NCBI GenBank assembly: GCA_020445605.1
Contig: JAGRGH010000031.1
Coordinates: 124,001 to 188,000 of the forward strand
Source of the DNA: Chromatiales bacterium
GTDB taxonomy: Bacteria; Pseudomonadota; Gammaproteobacteria; JAGRGH01
Reading direction: 5' to 3'
DNA length: 64,000 nt
The notes under the pieces: generated by a model
What the model was told of the DNA's origin: nothing
Database searches by the model: none
Seen by the model: only the letters and a program-made list of their open reading frames with translations
Program-made: the position numbers and the translations under genes
Part shown: positions 60,630 through 64,000 of the stretch, piece by piece
Numbering within the stretch: the stretch's first letter is position 1
How the letters are laid out: each line of letters starts with the position of its first letter

Positions 60630-63600
60630 GTGATCCGCTGGTTCGCGCATCACCAAACCGCCTCGAACCTGCTGATGGCGGCGATCGCGATTCTCGGACT
60701 GGTGAGTGTCTCGGCCTTGCAGCGCGAGACCTTTCCGCGGCTGGAATCCGATCGCGTCGAAGTTCGGATTGTCTATCCGGGCGCGACTTCCGAAGATGTC
60801 GAGGATGCGTTGTGCAGGCGCCTCGAGGACGCCATTGAAACCGTCACCCATCTGCGCGAAATACGCTGCGAGGCGCGCGAGGCGATCGCGATCGCCACGG
60901 CACGCATGGACGAAGGCGAGGACATCGTGCGCTTCCTCGATGACATCAAGACCGAGGTCGACGCGATCGACGACTTTCCCTCCGGCATCGAACAGCCGGT
61001 CGTCGCCGAACTCGGCCGCACCGACCAGGTGATCTCGGTCGCCGTCACGGGGCTCGACGACCCCGTCGCGCTGAAGGCCTACGCGGAGGATCTCAAGGCG
61101 CGTATGCGCACGCTCGGCACCATCGCCGACATCACGGTCCGCGGCTTCTCTGATCATCAGTTGCGCGTGGAACTGTCTGCCGCCCGCCTGCGGCAGTTTG
61201 GTCTGTCAGTCAGCGACATCGGCAACGCCATTGCGCGCAACAGCGTCACTGCGCCCGTAGGACAGATCGACGGCGCTACCGAAGAGATCCTTCTGCGTTT
61301 TGACGACCAGCGCAAGACCACTCAGGCGCTGCGCGATCTGGTCGTGATTTCGGGCAGCGCGGGCGGCGCGATCCGGCTCGGCGACATCGCCACGATCGTC
61401 GACCAGTTCGAAGACGACAACACGAAGATCCTTTTCGACGGGCGACGCGCGGCGCTGCTGGATATCAGCAAGACACCGCGCCAGGACGTTCTGGACGTCT
61501 ACCAGGAGGTCAAACAGTTCATCGCGGCCGAGCGCGTGCGTGCTCCACCCGGACTGACGCTCGAACTGACCCAGGATCGCGCTTCGGTCGTGCAGGATCG
61601 CCTGGACATGCTCGTGACCAACGGCGCGCAGGGCCTGGTGCTGGTGTTCCTGGTCCTGTGGCTGTTTTTCAGCTTCCGTTACAGCTTCTGGGTGACGATG
61701 GGTCTGCCCGTGTCGTTCCTCGGCGCACTGGTCGTGCTGCCCATGCTCGGCATCACCGTCAACATGATCTCCATGGTGGGGCTGCTGATCGGAATCGGCC
61801 TGCTCATGGACGATGCCATCGTGATCGCCGAAAACGTCGCAGCACGACTGGCGCGCGGCGAAAAACCCCTGGCCGCGGCCACCAACGGCGTGGTGGAGGT
61901 GTTGCCGGGCGTGCTGTCGTCGTTTGCAACGACCGTGCTCGTGTTCGGGTCGCTGGCGTTCATCACCGGCGAGATCGGTCAGGTTCTGCGCGTGCTGCCG
62001 GTTGTTCTGATTCTTGTGCTCTCGGTGAGTCTCGCCGAGGCCTTTCTGATTCTGCCGAACCACCTCGGTCACTCCCTCGCGCATCAAAGGCCGGCGGGCG
62101 CAACCGGCTTTCGAGCGGCATTCGAACGGGCCTTCGACCGGCTGCGCGAGCGTGGCGTCGGCCGCGTGCTCGACGCGGCCATCGAGTACCGCTATCTGAC
62201 GCTCGGGATCGTGCTCATGCTCGCGGTGCTCGCCGTCGCGATGCCGGCATCTGGAAAGCTGAAATTCGTCGGATTCCCGGAGATCGAGGGCGATCTGCTC
62301 GAGGCACGCGTGCTTCTGCCACAAGGCACCCCGCTGGCTCGCACCGAAGCACTGGTCCGGCACATCGAACAGGCCGCGCGAACGGCGCAGGCGGAATTCG
62401 ACCCGCTGCAGCCCGACCGACGGCCACTCGTGCAACACATCACCGTCATCTTCGGCGAAAACCCGGACGCCTATGAGACCGGGCCGCACGTGGCGCGCGT
62501 GCTCGTTGACCTGCTGAGCACGGAGATCCGCGCAACGCGACTCGCCGATTTTGCGGCGCACTGGCGCGACGAGATCGGTTCACCGCCGGACGTGATTGCG
62601 CTCAACGTTACGGAACCGACCATCGGACCGGGCGGCCGCGCCATCGACCTGCGTCTGTCCGGTGGCGACCTCGAAACACTGAAACGCGCGGCGCTCGATC
62701 TGCAGGAGTGGATCGGCAGTTTCCGCGGCGTCGTGAACCTGTCCGATGATCTGCGGCCCGGCAAGCCGGAGATCCGTCTGCGACTGAAACCGGACGCAGG
62801 CGTGCTCGGCGTCACCGCCGCCAGCGTGAGCGAGCAGGTCCGCGCGGCGTTTCAGGGCATCACCGTCGACGAGTTTCCGAACGGCGCGGAGACCTACGAG
62901 GTCGATGTTCGTCTGTCTGCCGCGGATCGATCGAATCCGGGCGCACTTGCAGCGCTGACCATTGCCGGTCCCGGCGGCGCACGCATTCCGCTTCCGGTGG
63001 TCGTCTCGCTCGAGCCCGCGCGCGGCTGGGCACGCATCCAGCGTGTCGATGGACAACGGACCGTCAGCGTGCAGGGCGAGGTCGAGGCCGACATTGCCAA
63101 TGCCCAGGAACTGCTGAACCTTGCGAAACGCGAGGTCTTCGACTCGCTGCGTGAGCGCTATCCGGGACTCGAAATCGGCATCGAAGGCCAGAGCGCCGAA
63201 TCCGCACAGACCGGCAAATCCATGGCCCGCAACGTCCTGCTCGGCCTGCTCGGTGTCTACATGCTGCTGGCGTTGCAGTTTCGCGGGTATCTCGCACCGA
63301 TCACGGTCATGCTCGTGATACCGACGTCGCTGATCGGCGTTGTCTTCGGCCACCTGCTCATGGGGCTCGACATGACCATGCCGAGCATGGTCGGGATGGC
63401 GTCACTGTTCGGCGTCGTGGTCAACGATTCGATTTTGCTGGTCGTGTTCATACGCCAGGCGCGTATTGCGGGCGCAACGGTCGTGGATGCCGCGAAGCGG
63501 GCCGGGCGCGACCGATTCCGGCCGATCCTGCTGACGTCGATCACCACGATCGCCGGCCTGATGCCGCTGTTGCTCGAACGCAGCACCCAGGCGCAGATTC

Positions 63601-63779
63601 TGATCCCACTGGCCGTGAGCCTGGCATTCGGTCTGCTGGTCGCAACGGTGACCGCGTTGTTCCTGGTGCCGGCGCTGTATTGCATCCTCGATGATTTCAA
63701 TGCCCTGGGCGCGCTCGACGAGGAGCCGGACTCGGGCCTGGGTACGGACGAAGCTGATAAACTCCCGGCGCATGCCTGA
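60630..63779 (+). CDS. RND efflux permease (HAE-1 type)
   Basis: A 1049-residue proton-driven inner-membrane pump with 12 helices and two large periplasmic loops. TM4 has the proton-relay acids in GLLMDDAIVIAENVAARL; the second half shows MPSMVGMASLFGVVVNDSILLVVF. A GTG start (60630, VIRWFAHHQTASNLLM) is chosen because family members begin just there; an in-frame ATG at 60582 would overlap the adaptor by 44 bp. Drug or lipid substrate unknown. It overlaps the next gene by 8 bp. Confidence 0.92.
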   Translation: MIRWFAHHQTASNLLMAAIAILGLVSVSALQRETFPRLESDRVEVRIVYPGATSEDVEDALCRRLEDAIETVTHLREIRCEAREAIAIATARMDEGEDIVRFLDDIKTEVDAIDDFPSGIEQPVVAELGRTDQVISVAVTGLDDPVALKAYAEDLKARMRTLGTIADITVRGFSDHQLRVELSAARLRQFGLSVSDIGNAIARNSVTAPVGQIDGATEEILLRFDDQRKTTQALRDLVVISGSAGGAIRLGDIATIVDQFEDDNTKILFDGRRAALLDISKTPRQDVLDVYQEVKQFIAAERVRAPPGLTLELTQDRASVVQDRLDMLVTNGAQGLVLVFLVLWLFFSFRYSFWVTMGLPVSFLGALVVLPMLGITVNMISMVGLLIGIGLLMDDAIVIAENVAARLARGEKPLAAATNGVVEVLPGVLSSFATTVLVFGSLAFITGEIGQVLRVLPVVLILVLSVSLAEAFLILPNHLGHSLAHQRPAGATGFRAAFERAFDRLRERGVGRVLDAAIEYRYLTLGIVLMLAVLAVAMPASGKLKFVGFPEIEGDLLEARVLLPQGTPLARTEALVRHIEQAARTAQAEFDPLQPDRRPLVQHITVIFGENPDAYETGPHVARVLVDLLSTEIRATRLADFAAHWRDEIGSPPDVIALNVTEPTIGPGGRAIDLRLSGGDLETLKRAALDLQEWIGSFRGVVNLSDDLRPGKPEIRLRLKPDAGVLGVTAASVSEQVRAAFQGITVDEFPNGAETYEVDVRLSAADRSNPGALAALTIAGPGGARIPLPVVVSLEPARGWARIQRVDGQRTVSVQGEVEADIANAQELLNLAKREVFDSLRERYPGLEIGIEGQSAESAQTGKSMARNVLLGLLGVYMLLALQFRGYLAPITVMLVIPTSLIGVVFGHLLMGLDMTMPSMVGMASLFGVVVNDSILLVVFIRQARIAGATVVDAAKRAGRDRFRPILLTSITTIAGLMPLLLERSTQAQILIPLAVSLAFGLLVATVTALFLVPALYCILDDFNALGALDEEPDSGLGTDEADKLPAHA

Positions 63780-64000
63780 ACCGCACCTCCCGATTCCCCG
63801 CGCGCGAAACCGGTTCGCGCGCCGCGTCACAGCAGCGCTGCTGTGCGCCGGCGCCTGTGTTTCGGCAACTGGCGCGGAGCGCCGTCTGAATACCCAGACG
63901 AACACTTGGAACTGGACGCAGGTCGCGGACGGATTCAGCATCGAACTCGTGCAACTGCATGGCGACTACGTCAGCGCGGTATTCGGGTCCAAGGGATTCA
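63772..64000 (+). CDS. Secreted protein, cut off by the window end
   Basis: The first 76 residues are visible. They hold a signal peptide (basic start, FARRVTAALLCAGACVSATGA, cleavage probably after TGA) and the beginning of a mature domain (NTWNWTQVADGFSIELVQLH). The start ATG overlaps the permease stop by 8 bp, so it is in the same operon and may be linked to the efflux system. It cannot be assigned a family from this fragment. Confidence 0.7.
   Translation, partial: MPEPHLPIPRARNRFARRVTAALLCAGACVSATGAERRLNTQTNTWNWTQVADGFSIELVQLHGDYVSAVFGSKGF

Overview
This is a GC-rich, gene-dense bacterial chromosome segment with about 56 protein-coding genes and no rRNA, tRNA or CRISPR array that I can see. 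Gene content points to a gammaproteobacterium, probably a Chromatiales/Ectothiorhodospiraceae-like or neighbouring marine/halophilic lineage. The pointers are Mpl, recJ next to an RpfE-like gene, CreBC, the proteobacterial class GN sortase with its VIT/VWA target, and an acs / symporter-kinase / DUF294 / DUF4212-symporter acetate locus. This placement is inference from gene content only.

Layout. 1-10 kb: an alpha/beta hydrolase-OsmC fusion (cut by the window start), an acyl-CoA ligase, a GFA protein, small enzymes, an AcuC-type deacetylase, the complete AmmeMemoRadiSam trio (radical SAM enzyme, Memo-like, AMMECR1-like) and a DsrE-like protein. 10-15 kb: a cyclic-nucleotide-binding/rhodanese protein, an MBOAT O-acyltransferase with a partner, ispA and xseB. 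15-21 kb: mpl, a LON-domain protein, a TMTC-like membrane protein translationally coupled to a DPM1-like glycosyltransferase, and a cytochrome b. 21.8-34.9 kb: an acetate locus with acs, a cNMP/CBS/DUF294 protein, a symporter-fused histidine kinase (CrbS-like) with its small membrane protein, a receiver-only regulator, a PAS/degenerate-kinase/exonuclease fusion, and a DUF4212 plus sodium:solute symporter pair. 35-43.5 kb: recJ, rpfE-like, thrC, hom, alaC and a lysine-2,3-aminomutase-like radical SAM protein. 43.5-50.7 kb: sortase and sortase target, divergent from creBC across a Cre-tag-like inverted repeat; then a MITE-like element abutting the creC stop, a diguanylate cyclase and a secreted PPC-domain protein. 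50.8-57.4 kb: a SulP transporter and two tandem phosphoethanolamine transferases created by a local duplication, plus a PAP2 phosphatase. 57.4-64 kb: a methyltransferase, a membrane protein, an RND efflux pair and a cut-off secreted protein.

How parts fit together. The acetate block couples import (DUF4212 + symporter), sensing (symporter-kinase, receiver) and activation (Acs). The sortase block pairs a complete sortase triad with a target whose expected LPXTG position reads FAQGA, under a promoter region carrying TTCAC half-sites that match the known CreB recognition element. The SulP/EptA/PAP2 block looks like an envelope-lipid remodelling set. Most interesting for follow-up are the CreBC-sortase arrangement with its divergent sorting signal, the PAS/pseudo-kinase/exonuclease fusion, the TMTC-like/DPM1-like pair, and the 1960-bp tandem duplication with a chimeric junction ORF.
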